Of a stretch of DNA of 64,000 bases, positions 1 through 11,771 are shown one piece after another; position 1 is the first letter of the stretch; each line of letters starts with the position of its first letter. Both the position numbers and the translations under genes were made by a program. The notes beneath the pieces were generated by a model. The model saw only the letters and a list, made by a program, of their open reading frames with translations. It was not told where the DNA came from and did not search any database. Origin of the DNA: Vanessa cardui (lineage: Eukaryota > Arthropoda > Insecta > Lepidoptera > Nymphalidae). The stretch spans positions 9,920,001 to 9,984,000 of the forward strand of contig NC_061154.1 of NCBI RefSeq assembly GCF_905220365.1, given 5' to 3'.

Positions 1-2317
1 ATATTGATAATATTGATAAGGTAATATATTGGTAATTTGCAAGAAAAACAATCCATTAATTTATTTGGAGGAAAATCAGCATACAAAGTTGGCTTGCAAT
101 AAATAAAATCAGGCTGCAAGTCATGTAAGTAATAAAAAATAAAAAGTGTTGTTAATCGAGGTGAAAAGTATAATAAATCTTTGGATCACGTTTATTTTGG
201 AGAATGGACAAATATTATAATGAATTCGAGGTGGATTTTCATTAAGTTTGATATTTGTTGATAAAAACAAAATCTGTTTACCCGCTGATATTATTGACTT
301 ACTTATCAACCTACTTAAATTTGATTAAATCTGCTAACCAAACAAACTAAAGGCAATCGAACATGACATTAAATAATAACTGATATGTCAATAATTGATT
401 GATTAAGAAGGATCTGCTAACGTGTGGTCTGTGGGCACAAGAAATACCGATACACGATACACATGTGCGTATCCTACATAGATGACCCATCCCATATCTG
501 TGAGCGTTATCCATTTGGCCTTTGAAATTTGTGAATAATGGTAGTATAAGCAACACAGATTGGAAGTTTCCAATATGTATCGCATATGAACAGTTGCATA
601 TGTCAATTAAGATTTTTGATTGTGTTATTTATAATGAGTTACATTATTTTTTTATATTCATAATTTTTACAAAGATCAAATATCAAATTTCTATCAATTC
701 TCATACAAACTTCCATTTCATAGTTTAAGGGGTTGACGGATAAAAGTTACCAAATTTTAATTTTTTATTGGTTCTATTATTATCTGTTTTTTAAATTTCC
801 TTCGTATACTTAGTTAAAAGTTATTGAAGTTTGAAAATACAGATTCCAGGTCATATTCGCAATACTTTATTTTTTTACTTCCCAGAGGAAATAATACAGT
901 ACGGGGTCAACGGAAATTTTGGGTTCTTTATGATGACGAATGCTCAAGTGAAAGCCAGGGCGACGGCGTGCGCGGCGCTGCGTTTGCGCGTTTAACTGAT
1001 TAGCTCGTTATCGTTCCAAAAATTTGAATTTCAAAGTTGAACCTCTCTTTGACTGGCTAACCATTAAAATATCGATTTTTTTATTTCAAAGTCGACATAG
1101 TTCGACATATTTCATTCCGTGACATTACCACAAGTTAAGAAACGATATTTGGTTTCAACATGAATTAACAGCGCAAAACGTAACGTATCGAGTTTTAATT
1201 TGTGTCTCGCTATTGAAAAGTATTGAAATCGAGCCATTCTTGGAACAAATAGAATATAATAACCTTTTTTTACACACGCTAGCCAAAACATTTTTAAAAA
1301 CGCGCAAAAAATTGTATACGTCACGAATACTCTTTTTTTTTAATAATATTATATTTGATATATAGTCATTAATATTAATGTTTTTTTAACATTAAAGGAA
1401 TGAAATAAATTTTACCCCGACCTAAATTATATTATTTTTTAAATGAATCCTTTGGTAGGCGATTAAATGATTAAACATAAATTTTATCTCCTACTACTAA
1501 AAACAACACATGCTAAAAACTTAATCTTTATTTTTAAAAAAACTTCTGCCTCTCAACTTTAAATGGAGCTTCCATGGAGTTCCATACTATTTACTATTAC
1601 AACAAAGTAAAAGCAACAACATTCACTCCGCAAAGCATTGCAAGGTAATTGCATAGCGAACATAAACCACCAAAAAATAAACATTTTAATATTGGATGGC
1701 ATCACCCTTCGGCCTCAAGACTGTTATTTCTTTAAATAAAGCCTACGTATAACCGTTTCGCAGGCTACCATGTATATGAAGGCATATAAATAAAGTATAT
1801 ATGAATAACAAATCGCCACATCAACCGTCAGAATTGACAAAGTACATCTCAGTTCGTCCAATGCAGAATAAATTTGCTAGCAAAATAACAATATAAGTTA
1901 CTGGCAATGCGAAACACATGATATGATAAAATTTTAAAAACAAAATATACAATAATTTACATTACTTTTTAAGGTTATGTTTGCATATTTGTAGTTTTTA
2001 AAAAATCACTGATGATGAATTAATTTTCTACAAGTAACAAAAATTAAAAAGATTGTCTTCTATTTATATGTCATTTTAAAACACTTTGATGTGTATTATT
2101 TTTATTGTATTCTTCAGAAATTATTATTCATTGACAATGTTACATTCGCTGCTTAATTGTTAGTATTCATATAGATATAATATAGTGTTACGTATATCGA
2201 TATTATACTCATTCATAATATTTTGTTGATAAAATATTTTAATAGCAACGTACGTAGAGAATGATTTTATGCCATAATAAAAATAATTCGCAAAATGCCG
2301 CCGCAAATAATACTTAC
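1..2317. other. Intron sequence of the MAGUK gene at the left edge
   Basis: This stretch lies downstream (on the minus strand) of the last visible exon of the MPP7-like gene. Because the guanylate-kinase domain is incomplete, it must be intron or unseen gene body. It is AT-rich, and I found no further guanylate-kinase exon in it on the minus strand. A GC-richer patch near 945-1000 stands out in composition but shows no coding or element signature that I recognise. Confidence 0.5.
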
Positions 2318-5300
2318 AAGGTACTGGTGTGACGTATTTCTCTGGGTCGGTCGCCACCAGCCTCCTTCGCAACTCGTTGCGACCGACGCCCGGAGCACCG
2401 ACCAACACGATCGGTCTAATGAGGCCCGGTCTTGGATATAACCTTGCGACCTCTTCATACGTCGGAATCATTTCCCGATCGAAATCATCATTTTCCTTTA
2501 TATCGTATATGATTTTTTTAACTTTTGGCGTTGACTTGCAGGGCAATAGGGCGGTGGCGTTAGGTGTAGGTGAACAGGGAGTTTTCGGTCCACAGTCTGA
2601 ATTTGCCGCTGATGGACTGCACAGCGCGGCCTTACCTTTAAGAGATCATAAATTATATGAAATTTACTTTAATACTTATTTACATTTATTATGAAAACAC
2701 CAAAGAAAATTTTATATTATCATCGTCTTATAAATAAAAATCTTATTAAATTTACTATGATAATATTAGTGCTGCATTTTTCCAATGCATCATAGGGTAA
2801 AGTGTCAAGCTCCTATTATAACTAATAAACGCAATTTTTTTTATAACATGAGTGATTTTTATTCATGAGTGAAAGGATACTGTACTATGACAGGATGACT
2901 CAATTGATGGAATATAATTGGTAAATGTCATTTTTTTTTAATACAGTAACTAGATGAAGCATTGGCTTCAGCCCATGTGCAATTAGGTTTGTGATAATAA
3001 AGAACTATCGCACCATTAAAATATATGTTTAAGATTATGGTTAGATAATATTAATTTTAATAATTCATAAAACTTATTACAAACTGTTAAATTCTTAGAA
3101 AGCAGCCATAATGAGGAGATTGATAGGCTGCAATGCAAAAGTTTAATCAAAAGAATGAAAAAAAGGTAATGATGTACATATATGTGTATAGAATTGTTTT
3201 GACTAAGCATTCTAAGTGCATAAATAATAATTTATGTTCTAGAACAATCAACATAAATTACCAGGTAGAAAACTTATGACTAAATAATGCATGTCAGAGG
3301 CAAATAGTAACGAATAAATACCATCTAATGTTTGTGGATCGGTTTGACGTTCGTGTATAATACGCCCCTCTTGAAGCGCCCTTGAAGGTATTAGTCCCGC
3401 CCTCATGACTCTATCACCTTCACGGCGAGCCTGCCACCTTGAATCATAAAATATTCTAATCAATAATCATTATATCACAAAATACACTAACAACGATGCA
3501 CTATTTATAGTGTAGATATTGTTATAATTTGATATAACACATTATAGTATAATATATTTTTATATAAATATATCTTTTAACTTACCAATAGGCATCATCT
3601 TGAGAGACAATATGCAGGATGTCACCTTTCTTAAAATTAAGACCAGCTTCTTTGCATGGGATGTACGGATCTTCAGCAGAATTGTAATGGAATAGAGCTC
3701 GTACTCTCACTTTACTTTCTCTTGATCCACCTTTGCCAAAGGACGGTACTAACTTGAAAGTTATTGTCCCCTCAGAGCTTTGCTGCATGCCAATCAAACT
3801 TATATTATTTATCATTTAGATAGAGAATACAATCTACTAAAATATTAGTGAATAAATAAACAAGTGCATATATATTTATATGTATTATAGACACATAAAT
3901 TGTGTTGCAAATATCCATAAGTTTTGGTAGTCACTTTCCATCAGATGAAAAAACAAGCCCATTGCTTATATAAGTATTTAACAAAAGAAGTTACAGTTAT
4001 ATTTACAGATGATAAATAATCTTATAAACAGTAGCCATGAGCTCAATCCAGTACATCCCTGACACAGAACAACAGAAAATTTAATATATACGTATAATAA
4101 AATTAAAACAATAAAAACAGCCTTAACAAAGACTTAACAGGTAGAACAACAGTAAACATATTTCAAATAAACAATCTCCCAGTAAAAAGAGAAGCACCAT
4201 TAACTTTATGGTACAATCATATGAAGCCAAAACATTGTCTATGTTTCTTACATTGGATCTTACCAAGATAGAAAGGACATCCGCTGGTGACTTATTCTCA
4301 ACACTTATTCCATTAACTTCTATAACTTCATCACCCGCATGAATAAGGCCAGAACGATCAGCAGCACCTCCATGCATGACTCTGGCTATAACAATTTTTC
4401 CAGTTTCTTCATCGGTTTTTATAGTAGCACCCTGGAAATAATTATGCAGGCCATTTTATTACATAAAGTAATGCATAATATTAAAAAAAAAACTTAAATG
4501 GTGGTATCACTTAGGCTTTGTAATTTTTAAGCTAAAAAAAAAGACAATGTTTAACATTTCATTGTATAATTGGTGGTAAACATTTTTTTGTTTTCATACT
4601 ATGTTTTTAATTTACTTCAAAATCACAATAAAATAAATTTGGTACATACAGGACCCAAAAAAAATAGGGATATACAGATAACAATTTCGCACTACTTATT
4701 ACAAAAACATCTAGAGATAGCAGCTAGTAAAAATTGTTTCATAAGGTGAATGATATAAATAATAAAAAGAGTTGAGAATAGGTTTTGACTAGTCAATCAT
4801 AATTGCTAGTGTCTTAAATATAGATACTACAAGTCAATAAAATTAATATGAATTAAGAGAAAAAATCATATAACATAAAAAAACAATACAACAAATGAAA
4901 GCACATTGTTTAGTAATAATATTCAGCTTCTGGACTTACCACTATTGGCTCTGCACTCTGAGCACCACCCTTTTAATAAAAAATTAATAACTTCAATACA
5001 TACTTCCAAAATACCAATATCAATAATTTGTAACCTAACAGTTTTCATATGTGTATACACATTTAACCATTTTTATCTTTCAAGTGATAATAATATCCTT
5101 TTTTATATATTGAGATAAAGGAATACAGGTGGAAGCAATCAGTTATGTGATATGTATATATAATTTACTTATATAAAGGCCTAAATTTATAATCCATATA
5201 TGCTATGAATATTTTATTATTATATAGCTGCTATTTCTAAATGAAGATGTACCTATAAATACAGTTCATGGCTGTTTCAATTTTTTGTCAAGCTAAATAA

Positions 5301-6018
5301 AAAAACACATACCAGTGGTTCATCACTTTTAACAAGTTGAACAATTTTTACTGTTTCCTCTTCATCATCAGCGTCAGCAGGTATGTCTGGTAAGTGAGGA
5401 TAATAATCTTTTTGGGCCACTGCATCATGTGTACAGAGTATTGCCTATGCATTAAAATTATAAGAAATATTTTAATATTTAGTAAATTTATTTTATAAAT
5501 ATTTTTCATTCATTTCAATTAAATGAGTAAAGTTACCTGGAAATGTGGCTTCTGCAGTAATTTCAACAGTTCTTTATATTCATTTGAACTTATCACCACC
5601 TCGCCAAACATTTCTAACACCTCCAGAGTTACTTGCATTGCATTAGAGAGCAATGGATAAAATTTATCATCTTTACATTGTGCTGCTACAATTTTATTAT
5701 GTACTTGAACAAGTGCATGTAACTGCTTCGATTGCAGCAGTTCACTTAAGAAAGCTACATCTTCTCCATCTGACTGAACTTCTTTAAGTGAAGATAAGAG
5801 ACGAGTAAGAGCTAAAATACAAAAATATGATCAGTTATTTAAAACAAAATTTATCAACTAGGTATTTGAATAATTACATTTTTTTTTAATAAAAAACTGT
5901 AAATATTTACACGTGTTAAAATAAGTTTGGTGATTAAAGTCGTTACTTAATAGAAATGTATATTGTATAGATTCTTAATCAACATACCAGGGTCCCAATT
6001 GTCTGTTGAATTATCCAT
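2318..6018 (-). CDS. metro: MPP7/menage-a-trois-type MAGUK scaffold (partial, 3' end outside window)
   Basis: A membrane-associated guanylate kinase (p55/MPP family) scaffold, which assembles cell-polarity and synaptic complexes at the cytoplasmic face of the membrane. Coding exons on the minus strand: 6018-5988, 5811-5537, 5444-5313, 4969-4940 (microexon), 4431-4264, 3782-3586, 3437-3322, 2635-2318. All junctions are GT-AG and phases match, giving 422 residues. Domain order: tandem L27 (about residues 10-120), PDZ (about 140-225, with EPLGATIK if the microexon is skipped), SH3 (about 236-305, ALFHYN...DDAYWW), a hook region, then the start of the GK domain at about residue 390. The GK P-loop reads GAPGVGRNEL, without the Lys and Ser/Thr of active kinases, as expected for MAGUK pseudo-kinases. 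The frame ends in phase 1 at a GTAAGT donor, so the rest of GK lies left of the window. The similarity (AGLNFKKGDIL, GGAADRSGLIHAGDEV) points to MPP7 more than to MPP2/6. The start ATG opens exon 1; upstream non-coding exons were not resolved. Confidence 0.92.
4940..4969 (-). other. metro: 30-nt in-frame microexon in the PDZ loop of the MAGUK gene
   Basis: Minus strand: an AG acceptor after a T-rich tract, 30 nt encoding GGAQSAEPIV, then a strong GTAAGT donor. Flanking exons end with ...DEPL and begin with GATIK..., both in phase 0. Skipping therefore gives the canonical DEPLGATIK of MPP proteins, while inclusion gives DEPL-GGAQSAEPIV-GATIK. The microexon ends in EPIV, so it recreates an EP-hydrophobic-GATI context. 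It lies in the carboxylate-binding loop of the PDZ domain. Alternative splicing is inferred; no transcript data are available here. Confidence 0.7.
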
Positions 6019-9000
6019 ATTCACATAACATCAAAGACGCTGATTAACTGCGAATCAAACTTCTCCTAAACCATTTTGTTAAATATTTATTATCACTTAT
6101 ATAATAAACCACTTTATGGTACACCCTTGGATAGGTTGCTTTAATTTTATTGTCGTTTACTTACACCTAAGTAAAATAAAACTATACTTCATTTAGAATG
6201 TAAAATTTACAAGTTTCAACGTTTTAATAAAATTAAACAGTGTGTTTTTAAACATAATATTGTGCATTTTGTGAACAAGTGAATGATTTGACAGTAATAG
6301 GTAAAAAAAGTGCGCTAGCCGTTGACAGAAATTAAGACAGTGAGCTGTGAAACCTCCCTTATTCCATGCTATTATATATGACATACCCTTAGTATCTACA
6401 AGATTGACATAGACTGCAGATTTTACAACGCCATCTATGAATCAACTTCAAAATTTATTAACAAATATATTTGTTATGGTATTGTTTTAACAAATATTGT
6501 TTTAACGTATTCAAATATTTTAAATACTTTTGAAAGTATATATATCATCTTATTTTTAAGGGTACTAAATACGAAGTGTTACGCATTTCATATACTAGAG
6601 CGCCTTTTTTTAAATGATACTTTTTTATTATTTCAGTTAATACTTATTCTTATATTAAATAAATCAATGATAGTCATACAAACAGTTTAAATCTACGTAA
6701 AATCTGTAAGGATCGAGGACAAAACAATTTAAACTACATGTGGTAGGTATGATAGGCCTCGAATGAAAAATCAATATCCATTCAAGTTTAAATATATGTA
6801 CATTGTACGCCCGCCGGTCCCAAGTTGACGTCATACAATTATAAATTCTTGTATTTTACAGTTGCGATAGCCACATAACACGTACAACAACTGGTGTATT
6901 GTAATATGAAAATAGAAACTCATAAAAAATCATATTTTGACGAAAATAATTTAAACACCTAGTACTGTAGTAGTCTTTCAAAAGCAGTTTTTATGATAAA
7001 AAATTAAATAAACGATCAAATAATAGTATATTTTAATACAATTAAAAGTTATCCTAAAAACATTATTAAAATAATATATAAAATTATACAGTTAAGAAAA
7101 TTATTTTTTAATTACAATTATAAAGATGAATAAAAACATGAAATATGACATGATGGCCGATGGGAGTAGGGTGCTCACACAAAGTGAAAAAGCGCAATAC
7201 TGCTTATGTGTGCGTGTGTTATAATCTGTATTTTGCAATGTAAATTACAATACTATTATCATGTTATATTTATAACATGATTTGTCTGTAACGCAAAACT
7301 ACTTAGAAATTTGAATATTTGGTAAATTTGTAATTATCAATGACCGAACAGAGCCAGTTCTAACTTTGAAATTAAGGAGGGTTTCAATTCAACTAAACTA
7401 GCCCGTTGACAATTTCTGTGTTAGCAACTTTTTCAACTTTTCAAAGTAAACAGTAAATATTCAACATTGTTATGGATTTGTTATTTTGTCACCAGCGCCT
7501 GTTGACAACTTTTAAGTTGCAATTTTCCTCGTAATGAGATTTTTAATCTATGCTATGATCTTATTTTCTAATAATTAAAATGTACGTAGATGTATCCAGT
7601 ACGCAGGCGTAAATACTGCCAAAGAGAAAAGAAAATCTTTGTCTCGTCACATACGTATCGGTTTTAAAAATATTCTAAGGTAAGGCAAAAATATACCGAA
7701 AATTCAGAGTAATTATCAAAATCCAAAGTGACAAGTTTAACTAAAGACCTGCTACCGTGGTTTTATTTACTGGTGACAAAAATACACAGATAAATCATAA
7801 ATACCGGTCTTGACAATGGCGCTAGTAGCGACTGCCGATCGATCGATAGTTGTGCAGAGGAGATTTTGCGCGTTTAATCACTTCCTAGTTAATTAAAACG
7901 TAAAAAAGTAAAAATACGTTTCTATAAAAGTGAATACGGTTCTCTTGTGAAAATAGTTTTCTCTTATAATTGTTATCATTTTCGTGGACTCACCACTATT
8001 TAAAGTCGAAGAATTACTGCACTTATTGGAATCTTTTTGGTATGTCACGAGAATTATTTTGTTCTTTTTATTATCTATCTTATTATCTAGTTAATAAGTT
8101 ACTTGATATTCTGAGTTATTTTAAATAAATAAAAACTTTTTTTGGTGGTAAGTTATTATTGCAGGAGAAAAAATTGACTGCAAATAAAAAATATTATTGC
8201 ATTTTTTTTATATTTCTTGGCCTTTTATCGCTATATAATATGCTTAATCAAATCCCCTTTTTATCTTATATCTATATGTGAGATTTTTTACACTGCTCTT
8301 ATAATAATATCTTATAATACCTCACACTGTTATTGTTAGAGTATGATGTCATATATTAGTAGTAGACAATAGAAACATGGTTTGCATTTAAATTTGATTT
8401 GAAATTTAATATATACTGAAGTCATTTTAATATAAAAGTTTTTTATGTAAACAGACTTGTGAAAATATTATAAATATAAAAACATATGTGCTACCTTGAG
8501 GCAAGATATGGTGACAACAAAATTTTATCCATTTTTGATTGGAAATAGGTACTTTAAATAACTAGAAACATGTTGTGGTAAATGTTCAAAATTCCACAAT
8601 GATTTCTCAAATAGACATTAAAATTTAGGTCAAAAATATGATTGGAAATTGTAAAGGGGGCAATATATTTAGTTCATGATAATTTCCTTGTGGGAATAAG
8701 TTGTAATGCAGATGATAAATATGGATATTTTATTTAATGTTTATTTTTCTAAGTATCTGACTTTTATTGACCAAAAAGAACAATAATCTATATCATTAAA
8801 AGGTTCATCCGAATACTATTGTAAGCAAACAGCATTTATATTTCAAACTCAGATTAGTAAGCTGTTTTTATCTCTCGTATATATCTTTCTTACAGTGCAT
8901 ACCAAACCTATTCAGTGAAGTTTTAATGTGTATGCTTATTTTGTTTCTCAATATAGAGGAAACACACATTATTGCTTATCTTCAGACTGCTCACAATGTT

Positions 9001-9559
9001 GTGGAGTTTACATATAGAGGGGTTCATGTACTTTTCATTTAAATCTAGTTAGACTCGAGCTATAATTTATACGTATTTTAGATATATAGATAGATATATT
9101 TCCACATGTGTGGCCACAAGACTGTTCAGAAGCCCATGTGCCAAAGTATTAATGCATCTTATTACATCTTAAGATAACAATGATGGCGAAGTCCTCTTAA
9201 TGAAATTGGGTCACAGCTGCAATTTTCCGTGAAGACTAGACAATTGTGCTCAAGTTGTTTTTTTGTTTTAATCATGTGCACCAATCATTGTTAATCCATG
9301 ACATGGCACATAAGAAAAACTATTTTTTAACCTTTTTCCTAGATCTGTTCAACAGAGAGCATAAGCATGATTGACGCTCCTAAATGTGTGCTTGCTACAA
9401 ATAATAAAAACAGACAAATTAGTCTATATATCTATGCTTTTAAGTTTGTTTTATTAAAAAAAATTTACTCTCATCATTAATGAATCATTACATTCAATTT
9501 AAATTTGAATAATGATATTACACTTTATTATTTATCCTTAATAAAAAAAATACAAACTT
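6019..9559. other. Intergenic region between divergent MAGUK and BTBD8 genes
   Basis: About 3.5 kb of AT-rich sequence between two divergently oriented genes. It should contain the promoter and 5' untranslated exons of the MAGUK gene (leftward) and possibly of BTBD8 (rightward). A less AT-rich island at about 7800-8040 ends in a good splice donor (TTTTTG/GTATGT at 8040). It could be a non-coding first exon of the BTBD8 gene, but nothing else proves this. I see no protein-coding exon or RNA gene. Confidence 0.4.
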
Positions 9560-9678
9560 TACTTGATGTAAGCCTGTCTGGGTAGGTACCACTTACATTG
9601 TCTGAGGGCAGTTGCAGGACCACTTACCATCAGGCTGCCTGTATGCTCGCCACCAACCAATATTATTAAAAAAAAAAA
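9560..9678 (+). repeat. Lepidopteran SINE/LINE 3'-end fragment with poly-A tail
   Basis: The segment carries phrases I recognise from a very common lepidopteran retroposon: a GTCTGGGTAGGTACCAC block, then GGACCACTTACCATCAGG and ATGCTCGCCACCAACC, ending in an A-run. The middle of the usual unit appears deleted between the first two blocks. The family name is not certain from sequence alone. Confidence 0.55.
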
Positions 9679-10128
9679 GTTATGGGCTTTCTTTTTTTTA
9701 TTTATAGAGACACATGTTTTTAATAAAATATTAGAATAACGGCTTTTAAGTAATAATTAATATCCTTATTTAGTGTTTAATCCTCCAATAAAAATAAAAG
9801 CTTGTTCGAAGAGTGGGGACGAGAATAGTCTTAAAGTGTCAGGATGAAGCTTATGACCGCTGTTGGCTCTTAATATTAATATTCTCAGAGTGTGTATGAA
9901 GTGGTTTATTTTATGTTACAATTTTATTTTGAGCCTCTTAATATGATAGGTAGGTCAATTTGGATAATTAAGTTCATGTTAGCATATTAAAGAAATTGAA
10001 GGAATATATTTGAAGTAGTTCATCCTAGATTTCAGTTTGGTGATAAACTTACCAAGTGATTCAGAATTTACTGAATTGTGTTATATTCCTTGTCATTGGA
10101 TTTAATGACATAATGATGCTAACATTGA
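9679..10128. other. AT-rich intergenic sequence left of the LINE insertion
   Basis: No ORF, repeat or RNA gene that I can support. It forms the left flank of the retrotransposon insertion. Confidence 0.4.
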
Positions 10129-10140
10129 AATAAAAAATTT
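10129..10140 (+). repeat. Left target-site duplication of the I-group LINE
   Basis: The 12-mer AATAAAAAATTT occurs here and again at 15706-15717, exactly bracketing the LINE. The next bases differ (G versus C). This is the expected product of target-primed reverse transcription at a T-rich nick. Confidence 0.8.
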
Positions 10141-10343
10141 GATTTTTAAGCAGTTTTTTTCGCTTGCGTTAGTGTTGGTTAACACACGTGTTAAGAGATT
10201 TTGAGTGTTTACGTTTAGTTCTGTAGTGTATTTTACTGTTAATAGTACTATTAGTTGATATTTGGGTTAGTGGTGTTACTAACATTTATTCATATTGTGA
10301 GTATTTGCTGTATTTTAATATTCTGTAGTTTTTAAGTTTTATA

Positions 10344-11771
10344 ATGGAGGTTGATACTCCTCCCGAACCCCCTGATCCAGGTGGCTCAGTAGATTTAGTT
10401 CCTGACAATTGTTCTTCTCCTTCTTTACCTGTTTCTCGTAAACGACAAAGTGATAAGGAATCAATTAATTCCGACTCCAACATAAAAAAAACGGTAATTC
10501 ATCCCACAACCGCAACTCCTTCCATCCAAACGATCTACACCCATCCTTCCTACTCTGAAGGCCCTAAGAGTTACTTAGACAGTGACAAAGGCCCTTTCAT
10601 TGTTCATGTGTCCCGGGAAGTCTCTGATCCTGCTTCAGGAACTACTATACGGGCTATCAAATTTGGGCAATTTCTACATACTCACAAAATTAGTGGTATT
10701 ATTAATGATGGTCTTAAAAATGTAGGACGCAATAAAATATCTGTTGAGTTTTCAACAAGCAAGGCAGCAAACTCCTTTCTAGCAAACCCTGTTATTGAAA
10801 TGTGTAAATATAAAGCTATTGTACCGACTTTCAATATTACTAGAATGGGTTTGATTAAGGGTATTCCCGTGGACTGGACAATGGATGAATTAGCATCATC
10901 ACTCGAACTTCCCTCTGGATGTGGTGAAGTTTTAAAAATCAGACGCCTTAACAGGAAAACTTTTACCGATGGTGTTATCACATGGGTCCCAACCCAATCT
11001 GTGGTTATCACATTTAGGGGGCAAATGCTTCCCAATAAAGTGTTTTCCTATCATACTTCCCTACCTGTAGAAATGTATAAACTTCCGACGATCCAATGCC
11101 TGAACTGCTGCCGTTATGGTCACATAAAAACTCAGTGCCGATCACAACCTAGATGTTTTAAGTGCTCCAAATCCCACACAGGTGAGTCTTGTGATGTAAG
11201 TAAGGATAACGCCACTTGCTTACATTGCTCAGGTGTTCATTTTACTACGGATAAGGACTGTCCTGAATTTTCACGCCAACAATCCATAAAAATTGTTATG
11301 TCCCAAGACAATGTGTCATATATAGAAGCATCCTCAAGGTTCCCTCCTGTTCGTAGATCCTATGCAGAGATTGCAAAAGAGATGTTTACCCCTCCTATAT
11401 ATTCTCCAACTATCCCAAACAAATCTATCCCTTCACCTGTCAGATCCTATCGTAAGACTGTTATAAGTACTCCTCGCCCAAGATCACCGCTTGGAAAAGG
11501 ATACGATAAACAGGCTCACCAATCCATTGTTAGCAATTGTCCCTCTACTACTCCCAACGGTTGTGCTCTCAACCAAAATACTCCTCTCCCCGTAAATAAC
11601 AATCCCAACTTCTTGGAAATGTTAACGAAGATACTTCTAAGCATTATTTCAACCTGTAATGATATCCCTTTACCGTCCAACGTTGCTCAAGACTTAGGTC
11701 AACTATTCTCAATCCTTAAAAATGGCCCCAATCAGCTTCCTTCAATGGAACTGCAAGAGCGTCCGGCCTAA
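10344..11771 (+). CDS. LINE ORF1: nucleic-acid-binding protein with three CCHC zinc knuckles
   Basis: 475 residues; the ORF1 (gag-like) protein of the retrotransposon, which coats its RNA in the ribonucleoprotein. The N-terminal 75 residues are Pro/Ser-rich and probably disordered. The middle (about residues 85-240) resembles the RRM-like region of Jockey-group ORF1 proteins. Three zinc knuckles follow at about residues 252-310: CLNCCRYGHIKTQC (CX2CX4HX4C), CFKCSKSHTGESC (CX2CX3HX4C) and CLHCSGVHFTTDKDC (CX2CX3HX6C). The C-terminal tail is Pro/Ser/Asn-rich. The start is the first ATG after the leader. The last 50 nt overlap ORF2 in another frame. No stop or frameshift is seen. Confidence 0.88.
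   Translation: MEVDTPPEPPDPGGSVDLVPDNCSSPSLPVSRKRQSDKESINSDSNIKKTVIHPTTATPSIQTIYTHPSYSEGPKSYLDSDKGPFIVHVSREVSDPASGTTIRAIKFGQFLHTHKISGIINDGLKNVGRNKISVEFSTSKAANSFLANPVIEMCKYKAIVPTFNITRMGLIKGIPVDWTMDELASSLELPSGCGEVLKIRRLNRKTFTDGVITWVPTQSVVITFRGQMLPNKVFSYHTSLPVEMYKLPTIQCLNCCRYGHIKTQCRSQPRCFKCSKSHTGESCDVSKDNATCLHCSGVHFTTDKDCPEFSRQQSIKIVMSQDNVSYIEASSRFPPVRRSYAEIAKEMFTPPIYSPTIPNKSIPSPVRSYRKTVISTPRPRSPLGKGYDKQAHQSIVSNCPSTTPNGCALNQNTPLPVNNNPNFLEMLTKILLSIISTCNDIPLPSNVAQDLGQLFSILKNGPNQLPSMELQERPA

Noticed and set aside
6827..6834. TGACGTCA palindrome upstream of the MAGUK gene (also at 34904-34911)
   Set aside because: An 8-mer is expected about once by chance in a window this size, and one of the two copies is deep in an intron; not enough to call a CRE.
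7365..7515. Repeated GTTGACA words near 6318, 7401 and 7501
   Set aside because: Short words without constant spacing or wider similarity; probably chance.
10682..11035. Antisense ORF inside LINE ORF1 (and similar antisense ORFs in ORF2 and in BTBD8 exon 3)
   Set aside because: Shadows of strong coding frames on the other strand with no independent signature.
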